Assembly: GCF_030063455.1 (NCBI RefSeq)
Contig: NZ_JASITB010000002.1
Location: 372,001 to 436,000, forward strand
Length of the DNA: 64,000 bases
From: Cryobacterium sp. PH31-O1
GTDB taxonomy: Bacteria > Actinomycetota > Actinomycetes > Actinomycetales > Microbacteriaceae
Reading direction: 5' to 3'
The notes below the pieces were generated by a model that saw only the letters and a program-made list of their open reading frames with translations, did not search any database and was not told where the DNA came from. Numbering within the stretch: position 1 is the first letter of the stretch; the number at the start of each line of letters is the position of its first letter. Position numbers and translations under genes: made by a program. Below are positions 36,301 to 44,292 of the stretch, piece after piece.

Positions 36301-36417
36301 GTGTTTCGCTACCTTCGTTACTTCCCCCTTCTCCTGCCCCTCGTGAGGCGGCTACTCCGCAACCGGAAACCCGGACCAAGCACCCCTGGGCCTACGTCCG
36401 CCCCCAAACGACGTTAA
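36301..36417 (+). CDS. Tiny amphipathic/basic protein (38 aa)
   Basis: A GTG start is preceded by GAGGA at 5 bases. The product begins VFRYLRYFPLLLPLVRRLLR and ends in a Pro/Lys/Arg tail. One hydrophobic segment with many Arg suggests a membrane-surface peptide. It lies alone between a terminator hairpin and the second GlsB gene. No family was recognised; it may be real given its ribosome site. Confidence 0.42.
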   Translation: MFRYLRYFPLLLPLVRRLLRNRKPGPSTPGPTSAPKRR

Positions 36418-36504
36418 GAAGGCCCGCCTGGGCATCAGGACATCTCAGTTCACTTACTCACTTAATGCACGGCACCGGCTTTAGCTAAAGAAAGTAGACA
36501 CATC

Positions 36505-36768
36505 ATGGGCTTTTTCGGATTTCTCCTCCTCGGCCTCCTCGCTGGCGCCATCGCCAAACTTATTCTCCCCGGCAAACAGGCCGGAGGCTGGGTCATCACT
36601 CTCCTCCTGGGCGTCGTCGGCGCCCTGCTCGGCGGGTTCCTCGGCAGTGCACTCTTCAACGCCCCCCTCCAAGACTTCTTCTCCATCCAGACGTGGCTTC
36701 TGGCCATTGCCGGTTCGATCATCGTCCTCCTGATCTACGGAGCAATCGTCAAACGACGCAAATCATGA
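36505..36768 (+). CDS. GlsB/YeaQ/YmgE family stress membrane protein (copy 2)
   Basis: This 87-aa protein is nearly identical in its first 60 residues to copy 1 (starting MGFFGFLLLGLLAGAIAKLI). Its C-terminus differs (LLAIAGSIIVLLIYGAIVKR). It overlaps the next DUF2382 gene by four bases. The pair of copies 4.2 kb apart indicates a duplication within the island. Confidence 0.9.
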   Translation: MGFFGFLLLGLLAGAIAKLILPGKQAGGWVITLLLGVVGALLGGFLGSALFNAPLQDFFSIQTWLLAIAGSIIVLLIYGAIVKRRKS

Positions 36769-37202
36769 ACGACCAGATATTCGACCTAGATCCTGGACAG
36801 CTGCGAAACACACTGGGAGATCGGACGCCTCTGGAGGTCACCCTCCACGAACAACAACTCCGCGTCTCCACCCGAGTCGTTCCGTTCGAGCGTGTCCGGA
36901 TCGAACGGTTCATCGTCACCGAGCAACGAACTCTCACCGTCGACATTCGGCGTGAAGAAGTGCGCATCGTTCGAGAACGAATCTCGGAGGCAGAAACCGG
37001 GGTCGACGCTCCATCTAACCTGCAGGAGCACCCACGTGAAGACCTGGTTATGATCCTCAGTGAAGAACAAGCGGTCATCACCAAAAGAATTGTGCCGGTC
37101 GAACGTGTACGCCTACACACACACGTCGTCACCGAACTGCAGGAAGTCGTTGAAGAACTCGGTCGCGAGCACATCGACGTCGTGCACACCATGGATGTGT
37201 AA
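36765..37202 (+). CDS. DUF2382-like stress protein (145 aa)
   Basis: The ATGA overlap with glsB copy 2 fixes the start at 36765. The 145 residues contain two YsnF-type repeats: EQQLRVSTRVVPFERVRIER and EEQAVITKRIVPVERVRLHT. Each is followed by a VVTEQ or VVTELQ segment. There is no PRC-barrel, unlike the 262-aa protein. It is soluble and cytoplasmic by sequence. Confidence 0.84.
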   Translation: MNDQIFDLDPGQLRNTLGDRTPLEVTLHEQQLRVSTRVVPFERVRIERFIVTEQRTLTVDIRREEVRIVRERISEAETGVDAPSNLQEHPREDLVMILSEEQAVITKRIVPVERVRLHTHVVTELQEVVEELGREHIDVVHTMDV

Positions 37203-37245
37203 CGTCCGCATCACGGGCAACTTCCAAAGAACAGGCGGAGACAAA

Positions 37246-38250
37246 ATGACCGATTCGAGCCACGACAACACTACGAATAAGCGAACGGCGGCCGTAATAT
37301 ACAACCCGATCAAGGTCGACCTTGACGCGATCAAGACCGCTGTGGCGCGGGAGGAAGAAGCTGCGGGCTGGAATGCCACACGGTTCGTACCCACCTCCGA
37401 AAAGGACCCCGGGCAAGGCGCGGCGCGGGCCGCTCTTGATGCGGGAGCAGACATGGTCATCGTCGCCGGCGGCGACGGAACGGTCCGAGCCGTTGCGGAA
37501 ATCGTGCACGACAGCAACGCAGCCCTCGCCCTAGTTCCCTCCGGAACGGGCAACCTCCTCGCCCGCAACCTCAAACTGGTCCTCGAGGACGTGGACCAGT
37601 CAGTCCACACCGCATTCACCGGAGTGGACCGCCCCGTGGACATTGGTCTCATTGACCTGCGACGTGGAAATGGCAAACAGACCACACATGTCTTCCTGGT
37701 CATGGCCGGGCTCGGACTAGACGCGAAAATGCTCGTCAACACCGACGAGAAACTGAAGAAGAAAGTCGGGTGGCTGGCGTATGTGAGCGCCATCACGAAG
37801 TCTCTACGCGACAAGAGCGAACTCCACGTCAAATACCAACTCGACGATGGTCGCGTGCACACTATCCGCGCTCATACCGTCATCATTGGAAACTGCGGAT
37901 CCCTCCAAGCCAACGTTCAACTACTGCCGGACGCGGCCGTTGATGATGGTCTCTTTGATATCGCCGTCCTCCGCCCCGAAGGGATCATCAGCTGGCTCCA
38001 AATCGGCGTGAAAGTGTTCTGGGAAAATGGTGTTCTCCACCGCAGCAAAGTCGGCCGTTTGCTCGCCACCAAAGACGTAGATGCCCTCACCTACGTCAAA
38101 GCAACGAAAATGGCCATGCGCCTGAACAAAGCAGACGAGATCGAATTGGACGGCGACAGCTTCGGCACAGTTCTAGCACTCGAGACACACATCAAACCCG
38201 GTGGACTTCGACTGCGAGTACCGCAAAAAGACACTAGCCCCGGCACATAA
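37246..38250 (+). CDS. Diacylglycerol kinase-like lipid kinase (DagK/YegS family)
   Basis: The protein has 334 residues from the ATG at 37246 (GGCGGAG upstream). The DAGK catalytic domain shows AAVIYNPIKVDLDAIKTAV, the phosphate loop MVIVAGGDGTVRAVAEIV near residue 72 and ALVPSGTGNLLARNL near 95, all typical. The later motif VDDGLFDIAVLRPEGIISW matches the C-terminal domain. It phosphorylates a membrane lipid, likely diacylglycerol, feeding phosphatidate back to phospholipid synthesis. It is the last gene of the stress island. Confidence 0.92.
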   Translation: MTDSSHDNTTNKRTAAVIYNPIKVDLDAIKTAVAREEEAAGWNATRFVPTSEKDPGQGAARAALDAGADMVIVAGGDGTVRAVAEIVHDSNAALALVPSGTGNLLARNLKLVLEDVDQSVHTAFTGVDRPVDIGLIDLRRGNGKQTTHVFLVMAGLGLDAKMLVNTDEKLKKKVGWLAYVSAITKSLRDKSELHVKYQLDDGRVHTIRAHTVIIGNCGSLQANVQLLPDAAVDDGLFDIAVLRPEGIISWLQIGVKVFWENGVLHRSKVGRLLATKDVDALTYVKATKMAMRLNKADEIELDGDSFGTVLALETHIKPGGLRLRVPQKDTSPGT

Positions 38251-38441
38251 CTCACCAACGAACACACGCCCTGACACACTGGGATTCTGCTTGTCATCCG
38301 CTCCTCCCTCAGTTCGCCCCCCTGTCTGCTGTCTGCTGTCCCACATCTTCCCAACCGCGACCCACGTGCTGGCGCATGAACTTACGCCGTCCACGCCGTA
38401 CCGAAGGTAGAAAATATTGGTGCGTCCCGATATCGCGTTGG

Positions 38442-38492
38442 TGTCAACGACGGTTGAAAACTAAGCCAAAAACGACGGTGAAAACTGAGCCA
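38442..38492. repeat. End of an insertion sequence with internal repeats
   Basis: TGTCAACGACGGTTGAAAAC and, 29 bases later, AACGACGGTGAAAACTGAGCC repeat the same core (ACGACGGT-TGAAAACT-AGCC). This tandem arrangement beginning with TGT is the style of IS21-family ends in actinomycetes. No matching istA or istB is present, so it is a scar. Confidence 0.5.
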
Positions 38493-38507
38493 TCCGATCA
38501 CGATTGA

Positions 38508-38561
38508 TGTGTATGCCCCGGACACATCGCTGACAGGTTGTATGCGGGACATCCCTGACAC
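38508..38561. repeat. Probable left end of the IS481-like element
   Basis: GGACACATCGCTGACA and GGGACATCCCTGACA are near-repeats 20 bases apart, just upstream of the truncated IS481-type transposase. They are similar to terminal repeats of such elements. No right-hand partner was found. Confidence 0.4.
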
Positions 38562-38610
38562 TCTTTCTGAATGAGAGTGATGAGTGTGATGAGTGTGAAC
38601 GAGCGTTGGC

Positions 38611-39348
38611 TTGAATCCTGTTGACCCCGCAACGCGATGGGATCAGCGTCGCCGCGGCATCTCCCGGCAGTCGTTTTACGACTACCGGCGACGACTCTGG
38701 TCCGAAGGAGTCCCTGATCTGCAGCCAAGGTCGACGAGGCCGACATACTCGCCGTCCAGAACGGCGTCGGAGATCGAATCCTTGATCGTGAAGCTGCGTG
38801 TCGATAATCCGCGGTGGGGTGCGCGAACCCTACACACGAAACTGGTGCAGGCCGGTCTGGCCCGCCCTCCGGTCGTGTCGACGATCCACCGCGTGTTGCA
38901 ACGGCACGGTCTAGTCGTGGCTCAGGAACACCGGGCGCCGAAGGAGTGGAAGCGATTCAAGCGTCATGCGCCGAACGATCTGTGGCAGATCGATGGCACG
39001 ATGGATGCCTTCGCCGACGGGTCGAAAGCGTGGATTGTCGACCTGCTTGATGACCATGCCCGCTACGCGAACGGCGCGACCGCCGTCCGGCGTTTCACGG
39101 TGCAGGCAGCGTGGAAGGCGATGGACACCGCGATCAGCGAGCACGGCGTGCCGTGGCAGCTGATCAGTGACAACGGGCTGCAATTCACATCCCGCACGGG
39201 ACAGAAACCCGTCTTCTTCCAAGAGCGCCTGGCAGCGCTGAACATTCACCAACTCAAGTCTCGGCCCCGGCACCCCCAGACGTGCGGGAAGCTCGAGCGG
39301 TATCACCGAACCTGGTCTGTGGCGGTCGACGCACTCGAGCGGGTTTAG
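38611..39348 (+). pseudogene. Truncated IS481-family transposase
   Basis: The open frame gives 245 residues. An HTH piece (GISRQSFYDYRRRLWSEGVP) is followed by an rve integrase core with catalytic Asp in NDLWQIDGTMDAF and a second Asp in LISDNGLQFTSRTGQ. The expected catalytic Glu region is present in part (KLERYHRTWSV). The frame stops at ALERV, where complete family members continue for about 100 residues. The first 30 residues also look foreign. The element is probably dead. Confidence 0.72.
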
Positions 39349-39426
39349 TCATCGTGAGACGCTCGCCCGGCCCAGGCGAGCGGGAGGGACTGGATGGGTA
39401 CGCATCCTCGTTGATCACCCCGCGGG

Positions 39427-39645
39427 TTACTTGCGTGTGGCGCTCAAAGTGGGTCGCGCGAAGACCGTCTTGAAGGAGACCTTGCTGGTGTACGAGATCG
39501 ATCCGCATCGGAACAGCCGTGCGGCAATTTGCAGCACGACCGCGCTGAGCAGGAAGAGTTCGATGATGACGATGGCTGCTTCCCAAACGGAGAGGGAGCC
39601 GGCTGAACGCCCTACAATTCGACAGCCGGCGCACGGACTGACGTA
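39427..39645 (-). pseudogene. C-terminal remnant resembling an ABC-2 transporter permease
   Basis: On the minus strand a frame ending at TAA 39427 reads SLSVWEAAIVIIELFLLSAV then VLQIAARLFRCGSISYTSKV. This looks like the last transmembrane helix and tail of an ABC-2 type permease (NatB-like). No upstream part is present; the frame begins next to IS debris. It is a fragment of an ABC exporter gene lost by insertion or deletion. The family call is tentative. Confidence 0.4.
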
Positions 39646-39868
39646 GACGGGTTAGAACGATCTATGCACCCACGAAGGTGGGGCAGACAGAAATTTACAA
39701 TACCCGTACTCTCTCAGATGCCAACACGGCCCGCGGTTCCGCACGTACCGTCGGACCGAACCCTCTGCCGAGCTCCCGATTGGGCACCATTATGAACACC
39801 ACGCGACCCATAATTCTTGCGGCCAGTGCTGCGCTGCACCGGACTGTGCGAGATGCCGGGGTCTGGGC

Positions 39869-40615
39869 ATGAGTGATTCCGGCAACGGCGTGCTCCCTGA
39901 CGCCGCCCGACCCCCAGCTGATCGATTTCTAACCGCACAAATGTGGTGGATTGCGAGCGAACTCGTTCGGCGGCATCCGCACCTGCTCATCTCCCGAGTT
40001 ACCGGTACCTCTGGCGCACCCCTGCTGCTCGTGCACGATGAGCAGGACGGCATGCGCATTCAGCTCGAACTCGATAGCGGCGTAACTTTCGTGACCAGTT
40101 CAACCATTGGACAGATTACCTGGATGCAAATACTGTCGGCGGGGACATCCCGTGAAATCGTCACGACGATCGAACGGCAGAGCGGACTACAGCGACCGGG
40201 CGTACAACCCACCACCACGCCGCGGGCCCTCGTCTACCGTGTCATCGAAAATTTCCTGCTCTCGGTCATCAACGACGGCCACGAATGGGACGTCGTCACA
40301 GCCCCAATGCCCTTGACCGCGCTCACGAGCAGCGACCAGCCCGCCTCGGAATACCTCCGAGCGTTTCCCTCAACTCGGACAGCCGTTTCTGACTATCTCG
40401 ATTCCTTGACGGTAAAACCGGCCGGCGGCGGGACTCGACTGTTCCACCAGCCGTTTTGGGCATTGCTGCGCGATCTCGAACCGATCGCAATCCTCGACAT
40501 CGCTGGAAACATTCACACCCCGCTGGATTCGTACGAGATGATGCCGATGTTCGTGGCCGCTGGACATCGTCTCTCGCCGACCACATTCCAGGTGCTCGGC
40601 TCCTACCAGCCCTGA
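39869..40615 (+). CDS. Protein of unknown function (248 aa), possible TY-Chap/YbjN-like
   Basis: No strong ribosome site precedes the ATG. The protein contains FLTAQMWWIASELVRRHPHL near residue 22 and an alpha/beta region with VTFVTSSTIGQITWMQILSA. The early segment resembles the YbjN/TY-Chap chaperone-like proteins of actinobacteria, but I cannot confirm that without a profile search. No membrane segments or catalytic motifs are seen. It stands alone between IS scars and a broken gene. Confidence 0.55.
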   Translation: MSDSGNGVLPDAARPPADRFLTAQMWWIASELVRRHPHLLISRVTGTSGAPLLLVHDEQDGMRIQLELDSGVTFVTSSTIGQITWMQILSAGTSREIVTTIERQSGLQRPGVQPTTTPRALVYRVIENFLLSVINDGHEWDVVTAPMPLTALTSSDQPASEYLRAFPSTRTAVSDYLDSLTVKPAGGGTRLFHQPFWALLRDLEPIAILDIAGNIHTPLDSYEMMPMFVAAGHRLSPTTFQVLGSYQP

Positions 40616-40895
40616 TCAGCGGCCGATCGGGCGTACCCTGCATTGTTCGGCGAGACCTCCGGCGACGCGCAAGAACGGGCAAACATGATTGCGTGTCCCT
40701 CATTCTCGACCCGCGCGAGCTTTTTCATAGCCCGGCCTTCGCGTGGTGTTCGGGTGCCGGCCAATGGCTTGACGTCGGGATCCCGTCATTTCAGCAAAGC
40801 GACCAGCCAAGTCCCCGGACGAGCGTGCACGCGCCGCCGATGAGGTCAGGTGGCGATTTCTGAGTCGCCCACAGCGTCACGACCGCTACGCTCAG

Positions 40896-41571
40896 CTACA
40901 CAACTGCCACCCAGGTCGCGACTCGCTTGACACTGCGGGAATCTAGTGATGCTCCGAGGGAAGCTACGGTGCCGAGAACGTCTCGGTATTGTGTGTCGAA
41001 GTCGACCAGTTCGCGGGCCAGCCGTTTCTGGAGCTTCCTCTCCCTCTTGTTCAGATCCACGGGTTCGGATTGCTTGCGCCCCTCTTCTCCCGCCCGTTTC
41101 TTGAACCACCGCTGCGCGATGACGTCAGTGAGTTCCGCCCGGATCCATTCCCAGAAATCGCCCGCCGTCCCAGCCAAACCCACGAATCGCGTCATAAAGG
41201 CTGCGCACTCCACTGGGGGTGAAGTATTCCGCAATCCACACACCGGAGATCAACACGGACTCTCCAACGGGCACTTCGATGCGATCGAAGTGGAACGCGG
41301 CTTTATAACCGCGGCGCCACCGGGTGTGGTGGGTTTGGTACAGGAAGTTTGCCGAATCACAAATCTTTATGCGCAGACGAGCGGGAAGCCACACGGCCAA
41401 TTTCGAGTACTGGAGTGGGCGCAGCAGCAGGTAGGGAATGTCATACCAGCGAAAGCCTTTGCCGATGTCCCGAATCGTCACGCGTGTCGGGGAGCTTTCG
41501 GCTTCGACGTCATTCGGCGGCGGCGAACCTTCCGGGGGTCCCTGCGGTCGTTGGGCTCTGCGGGTTCTCAT
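40896..41571 (-). pseudogene. Conserved hypothetical gene broken by one extra base
   Basis: Two minus-strand frames join if one C is removed from the CCC run at 41161-41163. The first frame runs from 41571 with FRWYDIPYLLLRPLQYSKLA and VWIAEYFTPSGVRSLYDAIR. It then continues in the next phase as GGDFWEWIRAELTDVIAQRW and a Lys/Arg-rich coiled-coil tail ending at 40896. The restored product is about 224 aa. Family unknown. Either a true frameshift or a sequencing error. Confidence 0.6.
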
Positions 41572-41767
41572 GTGTATCGGAAGTCTGTCAGGAATAGACG
41601 ACTCACCCGACGTCTCAGGCGTTGCTGATGCGCGCGCAGCCCCCGCCCGGTAAAAATGCGTGCACGGCTGCGGGGGACAACCGGGCCAGGAAATTACCGT
41701 CCCTGAGACGCCATTCAGCGCATCTTCACTTCACAGTTTCCAACTCGCAGCTTCCGACTGGTTTACC

Positions 41768-42349
41768 TCACGCTCCGAGTTCGGAAATTCTTCGATACAG
41801 CGTGGCCCGCGACATGCTCAGATCTCGAGCGACCTGCGTGGCGGACTCACCGGCGTTGACCAGGCGGCGGGCATTGAGGATTTGGCTTTCGGTGAAGCGA
41901 TGTCGGCGCTCGCCGAGATCTTTACCGGCCGCGCGGCGCTTTTTGACACTGTCCACGATGCGCTCACGCTTGATGGCCAGTTCCATCTCTGCCAAAGCCG
42001 CCATGACGGTGAACACTACGCCACCCATCGGTGTGCTCGTGTCCACATCTCCCCCGCCCAAGTTCAACACGCGAAGCGCGGCACCGCGGGTGCGCAGCAC
42101 TCCCGCGAGGTCCAGCATGTTGGCCGTCGATCGCCCCAAACGATCAAGCGTGGCAACCACGAGGGTGTCGCCAACCTGCAAGGCGTCAAGGGCCGCATCA
42201 AATTCTGGTCGCCGTGCGCGTCCTCCGCTGACTCCGTGATCGACATAGACGTCGTCCTTACGGATGCCGGCGGCGATCAGGTCCATGATCTGCCGATCCG
42301 CAGCCTGTCTCTTCGTCGAGACCCGTGCGTACCCGATCAGTTTCGCCAT
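41768..42349 (-). CDS. Serine recombinase (resolvase/invertase family)
   Basis: This 193-aa protein has the catalytic serine in IGYARVSTKRQAADRQ, the Arg residues in VVATLDRLGRSTANM, and the E-helix region MAALAEMELAIKRERIVDSV. A C-terminal HTH of the Hin type ends it (ARDLSMSRATLYRRISELG). It resolves cointegrates or inverts DNA. The repeated TGTCTCGCA motifs just upstream are its probable res site. It is likely left by a Tn3-like or IS607-unrelated transposon; no tnpA is present. Confidence 0.9.
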   Translation of the reverse strand: MAKLIGYARVSTKRQAADRQIMDLIAAGIRKDDVYVDHGVSGGRARRPEFDAALDALQVGDTLVVATLDRLGRSTANMLDLAGVLRTRGAALRVLNLGGGDVDTSTPMGGVVFTVMAALAEMELAIKRERIVDSVKKRRAAGKDLGERRHRFTESQILNARRLVNAGESATQVARDLSMSRATLYRRISELGA

Positions 42350-42362
42350 TGACGCCTCCAGA

Positions 42363-42561
42363 TGTCTCGCAGCCGTCCTTGCCTACTGAAATCCTACGAC
42401 TGGGTAAAACACACGTTGCGAGACACGCCGACTCGCCCGCGTCCCTCGGGCGACGATTCGCGCAACCTCGCCACGGAGCGGATGTGCACTGCGGACACCC
42501 GGCGGATTACGCCGCGCCGGTCTGTCTCGTCAAAGTGTCTCGCAGCCCACGGGTTGCGAGA
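42363..42561. promoter_or_regulatory. Probable res site of the serine recombinase
   Basis: TGTCTCGCA occurs at 42363-42371 and 42536-42544, a variant TGTCTCG at 42523, and the inverse TTGCGAGACA at 42416-42425 and TTGCGAGA at 42554-42561. Inverted half-sites of about 9 bp placed in pairs upstream of the resolvase gene are what subsites I-III of a res region look like. Confidence 0.6.
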
Positions 42562-42689
42562 AGACGGTGCTGATTGTCCCATTCACACTTGGAGCCAATC
42601 AGTGCAAGTACAAATGTCTCTATCCGATTGTTCCTTCAGCTACTCCTGCCAACAGGTCTAGCGGTCTAGCGCGGCTCGGGGCAGCCCTG

Positions 42690-43646
42690 CTACGGCTTGG
42701 ATCCTCTGTACGCAGTCGCCGAGTAGGAAATTTTCTGCACGCCTCCAGGCTGTATCACTACTTGCATTTCGGCATCAAATCGCGCAAAGTCACCGACATG
42801 GAGACCGACAATGACCTCGTGATCGAGCTCTGCAGTCTTCAATGTCTCGAGACCTCCGCCCTCCAGCTCGATCACCAGTGGACCGACGTCGCTCACCGTT
42901 CGTAGGATTCCTTCGATCTCGACGTTGTCTCGATCGAGCTCACGAGAAACTACGACCTCCGATATTCGTTGAGCCTCAGAGGATGACAAAAATATCCGGC
43001 GTGTGGCCTGGCCGGGTTCCTCCCACTTGAACTCGAAATCAAATGAATCATCGCGTACGTCCTTTGCGAAGTCTCGCAGGGCAGCTGCGACGCGAGGGCC
43101 CCTCTCAATTACCTTGGCGAGAAAGTCTGATGTATCGATATCAGGGCCAAGTGCTTTCCCCGCGGTTAGCAGCTCGAAGACACTCCCGATACATTCATCT
43201 ATGAATTGGTGCACGGGCTGTTCAATCAGCATGACCTGGCCCGCGTCGGTAAGTTCATCAGCTGGTACGGATCTGGGCTCAACGAAGAGAAGGATAGAGC
43301 CCTGTGCAGGTGCCGCGCGAAGGTTGAGCTGAGTAAGTGTTCGAATGTCGATCCCAAATGGCCCTTTTAGGGACTTGAATCCGCGAATCGACGCGCCAGT
43401 AGACGAGACCAGGCGTTGCAGCACGACCATGATTTCGCCAATCGCACCGATGGCAGCCACTGACCCCTCGACGCCGTCACCGGTGAGGCTAATCGTGCCT
43501 GCGGAGCGCTGTTCTCTCACACCTGCACCGCCGCGCCAAAGTCCTTCGATACTTGATCGGGCCAGGTCGGCAGGGGAGTCCCACATTTCAACTTCCGATG
43601 CAGCCATCAGCGCCAAGAGCGCCTGTTCCTTAGACGCTGTAGCCAT
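42690..43646 (-). CDS. Unknown protein (318 aa) paired with a nucleotidyltransferase-like gene
   Basis: The ATG at 43646 overlaps the upstream gene by 17 bp. The N-terminus (EQALLALMAASEVEMWDSPA) is helical. The middle has FVEPRSVPADELTDAGQ, and the C-terminal part looks like small beta-barrels (ELDRDNVEIEGILRTVSDVG and FARFDAEMQVVIQPGGVQKI). No membrane segment or catalytic motif was recognised. The close coupling to the nucleotidyltransferase-fold gene, next to a restriction system, suggests a two-gene module such as a toxin-antitoxin or defence pair. That is inference. Confidence 0.65.
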   Translation of the reverse strand: MATASKEQALLALMAASEVEMWDSPADLARSSIEGLWRGGAGVREQRSAGTISLTGDGVEGSVAAIGAIGEIMVVLQRLVSSTGASIRGFKSLKGPFGIDIRTLTQLNLRAAPAQGSILLFVEPRSVPADELTDAGQVMLIEQPVHQFIDECIGSVFELLTAGKALGPDIDTSDFLAKVIERGPRVAAALRDFAKDVRDDSFDFEFKWEEPGQATRRIFLSSSEAQRISEVVVSRELDRDNVEIEGILRTVSDVGPLVIELEGGGLETLKTAELDHEVIVGLHVGDFARFDAEMQVVIQPGGVQKISYSATAYRGSKP

Positions 43647-44187
43647 CGAACTCAACCTCCAGATAGCCTCGCATCGGCACGGCATCTACTCGCACAGGGG
43701 CCGCGCCAACAGGGCCTGACCTTACGCGCTGCCAGAAATCGTCCCAATGCCCACGAGACCAGTAGTACTTATTATCCTCGTGGCTAGCCTGAGATGGGTC
43801 AAGCACTTGACACCATACGCCTAAGTACGGGTCCACGCGGAGGCCCACGCTCTTCAACCATCCCGTCTTGAAGAATGCGGCGAGTTGTTGAGACTTTTCC
43901 GGGCTCTCGCGTGCCGCGACGAGGACATCGGACTCAATCCACACCGTGCAATCGATGTCAGAAGGAATACTTTTCGCGCTCACAAAACTTCCGGAGAACC
44001 AGATGGACACCACCGGAACGACTTTACGCAGCGCGTCGGTGGCCAACACGAGTTCAGACCAAATCTCAGTTCGAATCGTCTCACCAAATTCGGGCCGCGT
44101 CGCGAAAGATTCTTGCACCTCGCTGAGCGTGGCCAAGTACCGTCCCGGTGGGATATGCCCGGTTAATGCATCAATGCTCGGAATCAC
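43630..44187 (-). CDS. Nucleotidyltransferase-fold protein (DUF6932-like)
   Basis: This 185-aa protein has the core WFSGSFVSAKSIPSDIDCTV near residue 65. It fits the GSxxx..DxD pattern of the MNT/pol-beta nucleotidyltransferase superfamily, with the metal aspartates in SDIDCTVWI. A later WSRGHWDDFWQRVRSG segment is seen in DUF6932 proteins, as far as I recall. It is likely soluble. Small MNT-fold proteins next to a partner gene often act in toxin-antitoxin or phage-defence modules, where they transfer nucleotides to proteins or tRNA. Confidence 0.68.
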   Translation of the reverse strand: MIPSIDALTGHIPPGRYLATLSEVQESFATRPEFGETIRTEIWSELVLATDALRKVVPVVSIWFSGSFVSAKSIPSDIDCTVWIESDVLVAARESPEKSQQLAAFFKTGWLKSVGLRVDPYLGVWCQVLDPSQASHEDNKYYWSRGHWDDFWQRVRSGPVGAAPVRVDAVPMRGYLEVEFDGYSV

Positions 44188-44292
44188 GCGCTTCCCCCTG
44201 AAGTACAGTTCATCTCCGCGGAGCCTAGCAGGGGACCGATGTCGTCCGAGACTATTCCCCTCGCGTCCATGCCATGACGGTTACTGGGGGAT

